A DNA stretch of 64,000 nt, from the NCBI GenBank assembly GCA_012656075.1, contig JAAKBF010000190.1, positions 186,001 to 250,000 of the forward strand, read 5' to 3'. The position numbers were made by a program, and so were the translations under genes. Positions 1-11,131 of the stretch are shown one piece after another. The DNA comes from Phytophthora hibernalis. Its lineage: Eukaryota > Oomycota > Peronosporomycetes > Peronosporales > Peronosporaceae. Below the pieces are notes generated by a model, which saw only the letters and a list, made by a program, of their open reading frames with translations, was not told the origin of the DNA and ran no database searches. Every line of letters starts with the position of its first letter. Position 1 is the first letter of the stretch.

Positions 1-1044
1 TATAACGTCGCTACCACTCAACGGAGAAATCTACCAACTCTCGGAGGTCTACAGTGAATACGGGTACGACGCGCTGGAATCGACTACACAACGAGATTGA
101 CCAACCTAATTGATTTTCCCAATGTGTCGAGTTCAGCTATGATCCCAAGCGTGCAGCATCACCGATCACCTCAGTGCCGACGACAGTCACAGGTTCGAAC
201 AACCGCATCGTGTTTCTTCGTCCCCATGTCGGCGGGCCTCGCAGAGACAATAAGGTGAGGACCGCGTGAGCTGAGTTTGCTTTTTGTGAACTGACTTTGT
301 ATTCGTGCGGTGGTGGTGCATTTGCAGTACGCCGAATTCCGCTACACTGCCACGGACGGTGTAACTACGTCGAAGGACGGTATTGTCGCGATCACCACGA
401 ACGATGCACTGGTGTCTAGCACATTCGACCTTGACGTAGAAAACTGGGGATCCTGTCGAATGGAGCGGGTGCTGACTCGCGACCGCGCTTTCAGCCTATT
501 TCGCGAGGCGTACAGCTGAGCTACTACATCTACGGCCTCGATGCTGTCATCCACCGTCGAGACGACACAGGCGACGACTCCATGCTTTGGTACTTCACTG
601 CTCCACCAAAGTTCCTTGGTAATAACTGGTCTGCCTACGGAGGCTCGTTAGACTTCGTGCTGTCATCGGCAGAAGGTAGCTTTGATGCTGTGAACCTGAA
701 CCTTGCGGGCACAGGCCACCTAGTCGAGCTGGAGTGTGCAACGTGTGCACAATTCAAAGGTGTGACGCTGGCGATGCCGCTGAGCCCAGTGTTTTCGTAC
801 GACGGGACCATCACACAGTTCAAGCTGCCGCTAAACGAGCTTGCTGGTTGGGTCAAGGACCCTAAGAACATTATTTTGCCGTGGACATCGACATCGGCAT
901 GCCAGTTTGTGAGTGTCCTCTGGACTCTCGGCACTACGGATTCTAGGAGATTTCACGCGTGGCTACGAAAGCGTTGCACTAGACTCAGTCGCGTTACGAC
1001 ACGGACCGGGGCAGCCCGTGAAATGCTATACCAACACAGAATAA
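1..1044 (+). CDS. Laminin-B (domain IV)-like surface protein, 3' part, two frame breaks
   Basis: This is the 3' part of a large, probably secreted or surface protein that starts before the window. Exons run to base 63, from 137 to 254, and from 328 on. Introns 64-136 (73 bases) and 255-327 (73 bases) have GT-AG ends and keep the frame. The third exon has a cadherin/Ig-like strand pattern (FRYTATDG), then a laminin domain IV: a start of the FDLDVENWG type, a YFTAPPKFLGNNWSAYGG core and an end of the ILGDFTRGYESVALD type, with the stop at 1042-1044. The domain crosses three frames. One base is missing near the G run at 446-449, and one base is in excess near 915-925. The domain is well preserved on both sides of each break, so sequence error is as likely as a pseudogene. 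Laminin-B domains occur in extracellular matrix and adhesive proteins; the ligand is unknown. Confidence 0.6.
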
Positions 1045-1100
1045 ACCGCATTAAGCGTAAGCGCCCTCTACGTTGACGTATCTCTTTTGATTTCTTATGT

Positions 1101-2310
1101 CTAATAGGCCCCTGGTGGAGGCAGTTGTGCAGGACTCGGGAAGAGCACCTCAGCTTGAATGGGGTAGTGGTCCGACGGGTAGCGGCCGTTGCGATCCTCC
1201 GTGATGACTTCCGTCGCGAGCACCGTCATCTGTGGACGGTAGAAGATCCAGTCAATGTGGTTGGCAGCGCGGAGAGCAGTCTTTTCGCCGTCGTTCTTGA
1301 CCCCAGCCCAGCCGTGGTACGTGTACGAGACATCTCCAATCTGCTTGGCCGCTTCGGGCCAAGTTTCACGGAGCTGGGGTCCACCCTCTTGGGACGTAAA
1401 GTAGCTGTACGTGCTAGTGTGACGGTACGTGTTAAAGTCGCCCATGAGGAAGAATGGTGTGTCGGGCGAGCCCGTGATCTGCTGAATGCGGTCCCAGAGC
1501 AGCTTGGAACCTTCCTCGCGTGACTTCGGGCCCACGTGGTCCAGCTGCGTATTGAAGATAAAGAGCTCCTGTTGTGTCGCACGCAGACGGAACTTGCCCC
1601 ACGTCACCATCCGCACACAGGCGGCGTCCCATCCCTGCGTGCCGGGCGTGTCTGGCTCCTCCGAAAGCCAAAAGTCTCCGCTGTCCAGGCGCTCGAGCAC
1701 GCTCGCATCGTAGAAAATCTGCTCGAACTCTCCGTTCTCCTCTCTCTCGACGCCAAAGCGTTCGTACGGGTGCTTCAATAAGCTCTACACAGCAACAATA
1801 AAAACCATGAGCCTCCTACCCGTCCCAGCCCTCCCCACGTCTCACCTCCAACTCGGCCAGTTGCGTCTTGAGTCCCTCCTGCGTGCCCATGACCGCCGGA
1901 TGGTATCGATTGATGATGTCGGCCACGTGGTCCTTGCGGTACCTCCAGCTATTGAGTCCGTCCCCAGTGCCAGCAAATCTCAAGTTGAAGGTCATGATCT
2001 TGAGACTGAGCGGCGTCTGCTCAATGGCGGCGTCCTGCTCGGCAGCGCGCAGTCTCTGGCGCTGTCCAGTGGCCGGCGCGTTGCCCGACAGCGCAGCGGC
2101 TGCCTCCGCCTGCGCGTCGATGGACGCGGGCACTGGCGCCGTCTCGTTGAAGCTCTGGAAGCCCAGGAAGAGCAGGAAGAGCACGACGGTGCCCACCAGC
2201 ACGAAGAAGCGGTCGGTCGTGGACGCGCGCGGCCTGCGCTGCTGCGAGTGGCGGTAGTACGGGTTGCGCGGCGCCGTGTTGCTCGGGAAGAACGAGTCGA
2301 AGCCGTTCAT
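1101..2310 (-). CDS. Membrane-anchored endonuclease/exonuclease/phosphatase family protein
   Basis: Two exons, 2310-1846 and 1784-1101, are joined over a 61-base intron (donor GTGAGA, acceptor TGTAG) and encode 382 residues without interruption. I chose the ATG at 2310 because it directly precedes the conserved-looking N-terminus. Residues 1-34 are polar and basic, and residues about 35-51 form one hydrophobic segment. This predicts a type II membrane protein with its catalytic domain in the lumen or outside the cell. The fold motifs of the family are in order: MTFNLRF (metal-binding Asn), GTQEG (metal-binding Glu), MGDFN (catalytic Asp and Asn) and SDHYP (catalytic Asp-His). Members hydrolyse phosphodiesters in nucleic acids, phosphoinositides or sphingomyelin; the substrate cannot be told here. 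It is divergent from TMEM209 across 158 bases. The open frame and tidy splice phases suggest a working gene. Confidence 0.85.
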
Positions 2311-2468
2311 GGCGGCGATCGGGAGTGAAGCTCGTCGACGTGTTGGTCTGATCAGCGTTGCTGTCATTGGTGGAAAATTTGTTCGACTCGTGGCCCAACC
2401 GGATGTCAGAATGTATCTCATTGGCTGAAATAGTTGGTGGCGATTACAGATCGGATCATTCCTTGAGT
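2311..2468. promoter_or_regulatory. Shared divergent promoter with CCAAT-like boxes
   Basis: These 158 bases separate two divergent start codons. ATTGG (inverted CCAAT) occurs twice, near 2368 and near 2421, in cATTGGtgg and cATTGGctg contexts. The same motif recurs in the RPC6/PWP2 promoter. No TATA box is evident. Confidence 0.4.
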
Positions 2469-4454
2469 ATGGCCAAGGGCGCCGAGGCGCTGCGCGCCAT
2501 GGAGACGCGCGCCATCCGCGAGGCGCAGCTGGAGACGTACACGAGCAACTTGGGGTCCACGTCGCTGGTGCTGGCGGCGCTGCTGTGGCTGACGCTGCCC
2601 CCGCTTTGGAGCGTCGTCAACGGCGAGTGGAGCGCCGCCATTTGGCCCAGTCTATTGGCTATTGCAGGTGCGGATCTACTGAGATTGGTTAACTGCCAAA
2701 CAATTGATTGGTGGAATATGCTGCAGGCCACGCGCTGCTGGTGCTGTCGGTGCTGCTGGTGCTTCGAGTGGCGCAAGTGCAGGGGGAAGAGCTGCTGATC
2801 CAGTTCAATGCCAAGGTGGGGAGGGAAGACTGTAGAGTGGAGCAACACGTCTGACTGGTTTATTGCATGGTTGTTGCTGCTAGTATTTGGCCAGAGTGAG
2901 CAAGCCGGAGGCTGCCCCGCGCCGCTGGATCGTGCTGCTCAATGTACGTTCAGAGGAATTTTAGGCAGTGAACTTATGGTAGAGTTGTAGCCTGACGAAT
3001 TGTGGTTTGGATGCTGTAGTGGACGAGGTGATGAAGCTCAATTCACTGCGTGGTCGACTGTCAGGCAAGACGGAGGAGTCGTCGACTGGAAAGCTGACCC
3101 AGAAGGAACGATCGTTCTTTGACCCGGCTCCGGTCAAAACCGTGGAGGACGGAAGGCGTATCTTCGTCGTCTTCAAAAGACGCAGAAACAGAAAGAGGCA
3201 GATGAATCGATGCAGTCCGCCTCGGCGTATGGTATGGAGAACTCGTATCAGAGCGACGCCTTTGGCATTTATGGCAACGCGTCCATGGTGCCGCGTGTGT
3301 ATCAGGCCTCAGGTTTTGACCCCCACCTTCGTGATGTCAGCATCAACGAGGAAGAGGACCCGCTGCGCACTTCGTCACTCCCTCACATTGCGTGGCAACA
3401 GTTAGAGGAGTGGGGGCTGGCCATGTTCATGCACCTGTACTGCCGCAATATTCGCCGTTTGCTTGCTTATCACGTGAAAGACGTCGTTGAGGCATTCTTG
3501 AGAATGCAAACGCGCTCAATGAATGCGGCGTGATGGCGGACGTGCTGCTTCGTCGTGTGCCGTCACAGGCGCTGCTGTGCCCGCCAGGTCAAACGAACCA
3601 GATGACGAACGTGTCCTTGTCGGACATGCTGCACAACCTCTCGAAGAGCCCTCTGTTTTACAGCAAAGAGCGAGGTGTGTTCCTGTTCGAGGAGCACCAA
3701 AGTGTAAGTAAAGCTGTCCGTGTTGAGTGTAGGGTTTTATGCTAACTGACCTTGTTGGGTGTCTCTGCTGTAGTTTGAAAAATACCTGAACGTAGGCGAC
3801 CCTAACAGCACCGACTACTCGTCTTTGGAGCGCCAGCAGTATGTCCTGGAGCGACTCATCATGTTGTCGAAGGACCGAAGTCTCGATCGGTTCCGGTGGA
3901 ACAAGGGCTCGGCGTGGAAAGGGAAAGAGTGGACTGAAACCCTGCCCACAGACGCCGAGATCCTGATGAATACTTTCTGCTGCATGATGGACAACATGCT
4001 TCCCGCAGACAACGAGCGTGACCGACCATTTTGGAAGTCGTACTACTTTAGCAAAGGCCCCAACCGGCCATTCACGCCGCGAGTGAGAAGCCGTCTTTTC
4101 CTAGTGCAGACAGTGGGGCGCCCACCTCATTTTAAGGCGCTTGTGAAGGGAGCGGTGCGCGAGATCGTCCCGGTACGCTAGTTTTCCTGTTTTTCTGCTT
4201 ATGCTGGCTTCAAGTTGCCTCGATACTGAAGTTATGATTTCTGCGTGCTAGGGTGAGGAGAACTGCTTCCACGCAATCGTCGTGTATCTTCACGCCGTGA
4301 AAAAGATGAAGGCGGTACGTGATCTCTTCCTGACCTTGCTCTTCGACTACCTCAACGTATATCCTAACGTTAATGTGCTTGCTATTTCTTAGGGCTACTT
4401 GAGAGCATCAATTTGCACCGAATCGTTGAGCAAGTCTTTGACGTTTCCAAGTAA
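2469..4454 (+). CDS. TMEM209: TMEM209-like nuclear envelope protein, frame breaks
   Basis: The protein starts MAKGAEALRAMETRAIREAQ and has two hydrophobic N-terminal segments (exons 2469-2667 and 2727-2815). A linker follows in exon 2884-2943 and in an exon starting about 3020. The C-terminal domain holds the family hallmark, RFRWNKGSAWKGKEW followed by LPTDAEILMNTFC, in exon 3774-4172, and then exons 4252-4314 and 4393-4454. TMEM209 is a nuclear-envelope protein linked to nucleoporins in animals. Three breaks occur, each consistent with one missing base: near 3150, near 3498-3501 and near 4399-4402 (the last two both at TTGAG). After the last break the C-terminus reads SINLHRIVEQVFDVSK and stops at 4452-4454. 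The phase across intron 2944-3019 also does not close cleanly, so that exon edge is uncertain. The many clean splice sites argue for a real gene with sequence errors. Confidence 0.75.
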
Positions 4455-4538
4455 AACTGCAGCTCAATACTTCGAAGTATGCCTTTCCCTCTGCTGTTTG
4501 TACGTGCGTACGCGGACATCATACAAGTAGGTATTATC

Positions 4539-6445
4539 TCAGCGAACGGGGATGTTCTTAGTGCAATCCTTCTCATGGGCTTTGAGGTTCTCGCGCGTCT
4601 TGAAAGTCTTTTGCCGTGTTAATGGACAAAAGGAGCACGCATACGGTCGCTCATTTTGATGGCGCCGCTGCCAATGGCGCTTCAAAGTCTGTAGGTTTCG
4701 TAAGCTTCTGCCTGTGGTTTCTGCATATTCGCATTGTTCCTCGGGACAATATTTGGGTCCTACAGGGAGTGGAGCTTGTTCTCCAGTCACGTTTGTCATT
4801 GACGCCTCCGGGTGTTGTTTGCCGTGAAAAGTGAGCTGATAGAAGTTCGCAAAGCGGTTGTGGCAGATACAGCATTCAAATGGTTTGAAACCATCCCGAA
4901 GCATTTCGACTGGCGCGGTCAGAGCAGTCACAGTACCGGTATTCACAGTTTCTTTACTCTGTGGGCACGTTGGAGGTGGATCAATAAGAGGTTGACTACG
5001 CAGACGCAGGACCTCAGCTTGCAATCGCTCGATCTGATCTTGTTGTGCCCGAATCGTGTCTTGAAGGTGCCTGTTTTCATCCGACGTTGGAGCCCCACTG
5101 CCCATATAGCTCCCTCACTATTTAACTGCTGATATGCAGCAGTTGTATCAGCTTCAGCACTTCCTGATCGATCGATACCCGTTAGAGCTGACCCGCGAGG
5201 TGAAAGGGACGTCAGCGCCGACACAGCTGCTGCTGTTCGATGAGCAGCGTGAACCTTCAGGTGAGCCATTAAAAGTTCACGTACACGAAATTGTTTCCCG
5301 CATTCTTGGCAGGTGTGTGCGTTCTGCACTTGCGTTGAAGAAATAACTGTAGTGTCGCCCTCTGCATTCATGAACGGTTGTCCTGCAGTGTAAGGTGCCA
5401 GCGGAACGTGCGTGGAGCGATGAAAACGCATTGCCGCACGCGACGCGTACCGCTTGGTGCAACCAGGCACGCCGCAAACGTAGGGCTTCTCGCCAGTATG
5501 CACACGAATGTGCTCCTGTAACGTTGACCCCCGAGCGAATAGTTTGTTGCAGGTCGGGCAGCTCAACTTCTTTTCTCCCGTGTGCACGACCGTGTGGTCT
5601 CTCAAGTGAGCGCTGTCCGTGAACGACTTGCCGCAGCCAGGATGCATGCAGAGAAAATTGCGCATCCGCATTGCGCCTGGAATCCTTTTGCGTTTTCTGG
5701 TCGACTGCGCCGGTGTTATCCCTGATGGTGGTGGCGGCGGTGGGATCACTAGAGGACGCGTCATCGGCACCGGCAGCGCCGCCAGAGAAACACTCATGGC
5801 CATCGAAGCACCACTATTGACATTTACACTCTCGGCAGCAGCACTCAGTCCTTCCAGACTGTTAGGCATCTGTTCCATCTCTTGCTCCGCCGTCGCTCTA
5901 GTAGTAGCACTATGAACATGGCTGTAGTGGTAGTAGTGGCACCCCGCCTCATTCCCAGCACCTTCGTCCGTTGCACTTGTACATGTACCTGCAGATGAAC
6001 TGGCCAGCAAAGACCCTAATGGCGGCGGCAGTTGATGCGTCACTGCTGCCAAGTATCTGGGCGTCAACGGGGCCGCCGACCATCGTGGCAAAGGCACCGA
6101 CCGAAAGCCCGCAGTGCCAGCGGCCGCAGAAGCCGCGGAAGACGCCCCAGAAACTGAATTCGAGGCATTCGATGGCGGCGGGTAGGTCCGCATTGGCTCC
6201 ACATCTTCACAAGACACAAACACGTAGAAATCGCATTAGAAACGATGAAGCGCCATGAAAACGGGGAGAATTCCGAGACCTTCGTGGGGAAAAGACGCCA
6301 GCCCTGGATTGGCCGGGAGAGCGTGCTCGCGAGCCCCAGAAGCTGGGAAGAGGCCCATAGACCCTCGAGATGCAGAGGAAGCCGTCGGTGCAGGCGCAGA
6401 AGCTACCTGGGGCGTGTGGAGAGCGTCGAGCAGCGGCCTCTCCAT
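4539..6445 (-). CDS. C2H2 zinc-finger protein, one frame break
   Basis: Exon 1 is 6445-6280 and exon 2 starts at 6204. The 75-base intron removes an in-frame TAA and contains CTAATG near its 3' end. After a Ser/Ala/Pro-rich N-terminus with a proline run and a basic RKRKR patch come three tandem C2H2 fingers with TGEK-type linkers (CMHPGC, CPTCN and CGVPGC starts), then a fourth finger (CQECGK). Near 5093-5096 the frame slips in a run of four C. Adding one base continues into APTSDENRHLQ, a coiled-coil segment and two or three more irregular fingers, ending at 4539. The first three fingers resemble TFIIIA/YY1-type DNA-binding arrays, so a sequence-specific transcription factor is likely. The alternative is two overlapping genes, but the downstream ATG sits just after stop codons in its frame and the join needs only one base. 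Confidence 0.75.
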
Positions 6446-6567
6446 GCGAAGAACTGCTTGAGGCGATACTTCGAAGTAATAAATAGGGCTGGGAAGATAT
6501 GAAGCGACAGTGATTGGTTGGAGTGAATCTATATGTAGGTTGAAGGTGTAGGTTGCTAGCCAACGGA

Positions 6568-7881
6568 CTAGAAGTCGAGCTCCTTCAGGCCCAACCACTT
6601 GGTCATGTACAGACACGAGCGAGGCGAGATGACGTTTCCTTCCTGGCACTGGTCGAACACCTGCATGGATAACAAGAAAGGCAAGTTTTAAGTCAGATAA
6701 AATGGCAGCATGGCGGTTCGGGTGTTCGAGGTTTGGGACGCACCGGACACACGCCGCAAGGAGTCTCCGACAGGTAGTTGAACGTCGTGATCTGCTGTGA
6801 GACCTTGTACTTGACCTCGTGAGACGCCTGTAATAGCCAGGAAATTAGTGGTGAGTCGAGGTGGCAAATGCAGAAAGCCATGAACGCTCATCGTCGAAAG
6901 GTAAACGAGGAAGTGGGAACGTACACCAGGTGTCAGACGCACGGAGCAAACCTCCTCCACACGACCGTCGTACATGAGCGTCTGGATGATGGAACGGATT
7001 TCCTCCGGACCCAGCGCCACCTTGGAGATACCCGAGGCGTGCACCTTGTCTGTGATCGCGTTTAACGTACTCATTCCCGAGGCCTTGATCACTTCGTACA
7101 CGAACGTGCTGAGCGTGTCAATAAATACGTGGTCAAACTCCTGCTCATTGTACCACGGGCCACCCGTAATCTCCGTCGACGGCACTGCAGTAAACAGGAA
7201 CCAGTACACAAATGAGCACCAACGCCACCTCTTCCGACCTCCAGAGTCTAAGCAAGCCAGTACCCAGGTCGAACAGCATGTACAGTTTCTTGTTCTTGCT
7301 GCTAATGGACTTGACCGACTTGACGAGACGCCGTGTCTCCAGCATCCGCAGCGTCTTGGTCACAATTTGCTAAAACCACCACCAGAACGAGCATTTCATC
7401 GTCAGCCTCCATCTCCACACCAACCACCAACACAGAGCTCCACCCACCTGCGGGATGTTGGTGTGCGACTTAATGTCCCTCGTCCAGATCCCCTTGTTGC
7501 CTGCGCGCTCGATCTCCTGCAGCACCAGACGCTGCTCCAACCTGCAGTGTATCAACCCGAAATGTCGTCAGATCTCCACTTCCAGAGCTCCAAATTGCTT
7601 CAAAACGCCTGCATCCGAACGTACGTGAGCCCGCGGATGCGCTCGGCCTCCTCTGCGTCCACGATACCGTACGAGAGCACGCTTCCTTTCTTGAAAATCT
7701 TGATCTTGCCCTCGCTCAGCAGCACGTTGATGACCTCCGGCAGCTGCTCGTAGCCGCCACCGCCCTGGGCCTGGAAATAGTCGCGCACCTCAGCATCCGT
7801 CACGGACTCGCGGTAGTTGCGCAGCAGCCCCAGGAACTTGTTCATGACGCTAGGCGCTGCGGCCTTGGGCGTCGCACTCAT
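6568..7881 (-). CDS. RPC6: RNA polymerase III subunit RPC6 (RPC34)
   Basis: Six exons (7881-7625, 7541-7448, 7369-7264, 7184-6925, 6827-6744, 6660-6568) have consistent phases and encode 297 residues with no break. The human protein is about 316 residues. The N-terminal and middle parts form tandem winged-helix domains (MNKFLGLLRNYRESVTD, then LEQRLVLQEIERAGNKGIWTRDI, then RMLETRRLVKSVKSISSKNKK). The C-terminus has the diagnostic cysteine cluster TPCGVCPVFDQC and ends SCLYMTKWLGLKELDF, as expected for the Fe-S-binding end of this subunit. RPC6 belongs to the RPC3-RPC6-RPC7 subcomplex that opens the promoter and contacts TFIIIB for tRNA and 5S rRNA transcription. It is divergent from PWP2 across 163 bases, so two genes for making the translation machinery share a promoter region. 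Confidence 0.93.
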
Positions 7882-8044
7882 GCTCAACGACGTATTATAC
7901 TAAAGACTGGCCCAAAGAGGGATTGGTCGGAAAGCCAAATACACCGTTCTCATTGGCTGAAAAGATCTCTCTCTTGCTCGCCAACCAGTCTCTATTGCAA
8001 TCCCGACTGGCTGGGAACGGAACATTGACACACGGACAGCCGCC
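7882..8044. promoter_or_regulatory. Bidirectional promoter of RPC6 and PWP2
   Basis: These 163 bases hold GATTGGTC (about 7921), CATTGGCT (about 7954) and CCAACCAG (about 7981), which are inverted CCAAT-like boxes spaced about 30 bases apart, followed by a CTATTG. There is no TATA box. The arrangement suggests NF-Y-type control of a divergent housekeeping pair. Confidence 0.4.
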
Positions 8045-10891
8045 ATGAAGTTCGCGTACCAGTTCCAGCACCTGTGCGGCAGCGTCTACTCGCAGGGCAA
8101 CGTGGTCTTCACGCCCGACGGGAACTCGGTGCTCAGTCCCGTGGGCAACCGCATCACACAGTTCGACCTCGTCAAGTGCGTTCGTCTCCTAGTTAATTGA
8201 CACTTTTGGTGAATTGATCCACTAAACTGTTCAATTCATTGCAGCAATACGTCACGCACCTTCGCGTTCGAAGCGCGCAAAAATGTGGAGCGCATCGCCG
8301 TCTCGCACGACTCACGACTGCTGCTCGCCGTGGACGAAGAAGGTCGCTGCCTGCTCGTCAACTTGAAGCGAGGCGCGGTGCTCTACCGCTTCCACTTCAA
8401 GCGGCCGGTGGGCGCCTTGAGCTTCAGTCCGGACGACCGCTTCATTTCCGTGGCGGTGGGCAGCAAGGTGCAGCTCTGGCGCACGCCCGGCCTCGTGCGC
8501 GAGTTCGCGCCGTTCGTGCTGCACCGCACCTACACTGGCCACTACGCGGACGTGGTGAGCGTGTCGTGGTCTCACGATTCCAAGTTCTTCGTGACGGGGT
8601 CGGAGGATCTGTCGGCGCGCGTGTTCTCGGTGGACGGATACGAGGGCTTTAAGCCGCTGACACTCTCGGGACACCGCGATGTGGTTGTCGGAGCGTTCTT
8701 TGCCGAGGACGACAAATCGATTTTCACGGTTGGACGGGATGGCGGCGCGTATGAGTGGAAATACATGTTGCCGGAGGTGGAGATGATTGATGAGAGCGAC
8801 GAAGAGGACGAGGAGGAACACGGACAGGAGGAGAAGAAGGACGTGGAGGAAGAGGACAGTGAGAGCAGCGAGGACAGTGAAAGCGAGAATGAAGCTGCAG
8901 GCAAGAAGCGGAAACTATCGGAAGAGCAGATTCCCGAGATCGCGCGTGCCATTAAATGGTACACCTGCCAGAAGCATGTGCTTAAGATGGACTTCGCCAA
9001 GGTGTTGTGCTGCACCTTCCACTCGTTCACGGGTATGCTTGTTGTTGGCTTTGGCAACGGCACGTTCGGCCTGTACGAACTGCCCGCGTTTGTGAACATC
9101 CACACGCTCAGTGTCACGCAGAATGAGCTGGAGACGGTGGCGGTGAACGCTACCGGTGAGTGGCTGGCCTTTGCGTCGCGCAAGCTTGGCCAGCTGCTGG
9201 TTTGGGAGTGGCGCTCTGAGACATACGTGCTCAAGCAACAAGGACATTATTTTGACCTGAATGCTGCCAGCTACTCTCCTGATGGACGCCTGCTGGCCAC
9301 TGGTGCTGATGACGCCAAGCTCAAACTTTGGGACACGAACAGTGGTTTCTGTTACGTGACCTTCACGGAGCACTCTGCTCCTGTGACAGCAGTGCAGTTT
9401 GTTCCCTCTGGGCAAGCCGTTCTGAGTGCGTCTCTGGATGGCACTGTGCGCGCATTTGACCTGAACCGATACAAGAACTTTCGCGTCCTCACTACGCCTG
9501 AGCCCACGCAGTTCTTGTCCCTTGCGCTTGACCCGAGTGGCCAGGTTGTGTGTGCCGGATCGATGGACCCGTTTAACGTGTATGTTTGGTCGTTGCAGAC
9601 TGGACGCCTCACCGACGTCCTCAGTGGTCACAGCGGGCCCGTGACTTCACTGTCGTTCTCGCCTTCGTCCTCCGCCGAGCCGATTTTGGCATCGGCTTCG
9701 TGGGATCACACCGTCCGCCTTTGGAACCTGTTCGCTAGCAAGAAGAGCTTCATCGAGCCTCTGGCGCATCCTACCGACGTGCTTGCTGTGGCTTTTCGTC
9801 CTGATGGCAAGGAGCTTGCTTCCACTACTCTCAACGGTGCCATCAACATTTGGAACGTGAAGGACGGCGAGCAAGTAGGCACAATTGATGGAAAGCGCGA
9901 CATTGCTGGTGGCCGCAAGGAAGGTGACCGCATTACGGCCGCCAACAACCAGCTGTCTAAGCATTTTACGAGTGTGTGCTACTCGGCGGATGGCTCGCTT
10001 CTTCTTGCTGGTGGACGCTCCAAGTTTGTATGCATCTACGCAGTGGGGCCTCAGATTTTGCTGAAGAAGTTTCAGATCTCACACAACCTGTCGCTCGATG
10101 GTATCCTGGACAAGCTCAACAGCAAGAACATTACCGAGAGCGGTCTTACCAAGGGTGAGTTGGATGCTCACTTGGACGACTCAGAGGCCTCTGGCCGCGA
10201 CCCTGGCAGCAACCTTGTCGGTGCTAAACGTGCTGTTGATCCCGGCTGCCGTCGTAAGAACATGGAAGTGCTCTCGAAGGCCGTTCTTTTCTCCCCGACT
10301 GGTCGAGCTTGGGCTGCTGCGACTACTGAAGGTCTGCTGATCTACGGCCTGGACGAGAGTCTGGCTTTTGACCCGTTTGAGTTGGACGAAGACATCACCC
10401 CCGACTCCATTGCACAGACTCTGGAGCGCCGCGAGTACGCCCGCGCTTTGGTGATGGCTCTGCACTTGAACGAAGAGCCGCTCATTGCTCGATGTGTGGA
10501 AGGCGTCCCGCTTGCCAGCATCCCGCTTGTAGCGCAGACCCTGCGCGGCGAGATGTATCTGCAGCGGCTGCTGCAACTGCTGGCGAAGCGGTTGGAGAAG
10601 AGCCCGCACCTTGAATTCTACCTGCAGTGGAGTCTTGCTGTGCTGAACACGCACGGTCAGACCCTGCGCGACGACCCGTCCAGCAGTGCAACATGCCTAC
10701 CGACTCTGCGTTCACTACAGAAGAGCATTGCGCGTCACCTGCAGGACCTTGCCAAGATGTACGTTGCTCTCGTTTGGCGAAGTATTTGATGTTGGTATTA
10801 ACTTTCCTTCGCTTTTGTCTGTAGTTGCGATGACAACCAGTTCACGCTCAGCTATCTCAAGAACCTGAGCAAGATGCAGAGATTGCAGTAG
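8045..10891 (+). CDS. PWP2: PWP2, WD40 protein of the U3 snoRNP / UTP-B complex
   Basis: Three exons (8045-8175, 8245-10758, 10825-10891) give 903 residues; the human protein is about 919. The N-terminus MKFAYQFQHLCGSVYSQGNV with DGNSVLSPVGNRIT is characteristic. Many WD40 blades follow (HDSKFFVTGSEDLSARVF, SPDGRLLATGADDAKLKLWD, LASASWDHTVRLWN and others), forming two beta-propellers. An acidic, Lys-ending insert lies roughly at residues 220-275, and the helical C-terminal Utp12-type domain starts near DEDITPDSIAQTLERREYARAL. PWP2 is part of UTP-B, which binds the 5' ETS of pre-rRNA in the small-subunit processome in the nucleolus. The large exon is open for 2.5 kb with no frame break, unlike several other genes here. 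The last intron begins GTACGT and splits an Ile codon. Confidence 0.95.
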
Positions 10892-11131
10892 AACCAATAG
10901 ACCCAGCAAGATGGCAGTGCGCCGAAAGGATCGCTGGTCATTCCCTCAGACGTGCATGTAGACATCAGTCAATTAACTCACCAGTGGGCATGGCATGGGA
11001 TCGTAGTAATAAATAGACTCGTTGTGTGCTTCTTGATGGTGCTGTGGTTCCTCTGTACATACCTTCGTGGCTGGACCTCGGTGGTTCATGCCCATGAATT
11101 GTTTCATTTTGCTTCGTGCGACGTGCCGTTG

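Noticed and set aside
1807..2328. Plus-strand frame of 173 residues opposite the EEP gene
   Set aside because: Arg-rich shadow of the signal-anchor exon; no domain and the wrong strand.
4539..6223. Two separate overlapping zinc-finger genes
   Set aside because: The downstream frame has stops just before its ATG, and one added base in a run of four C joins both parts.
8572..9964. Long antisense open frames (up to 238 residues) opposite PWP2
   Set aside because: They overlap a conserved, fully open 2.5-kb exon and show no domain; they are shadows of high-GC codon use.
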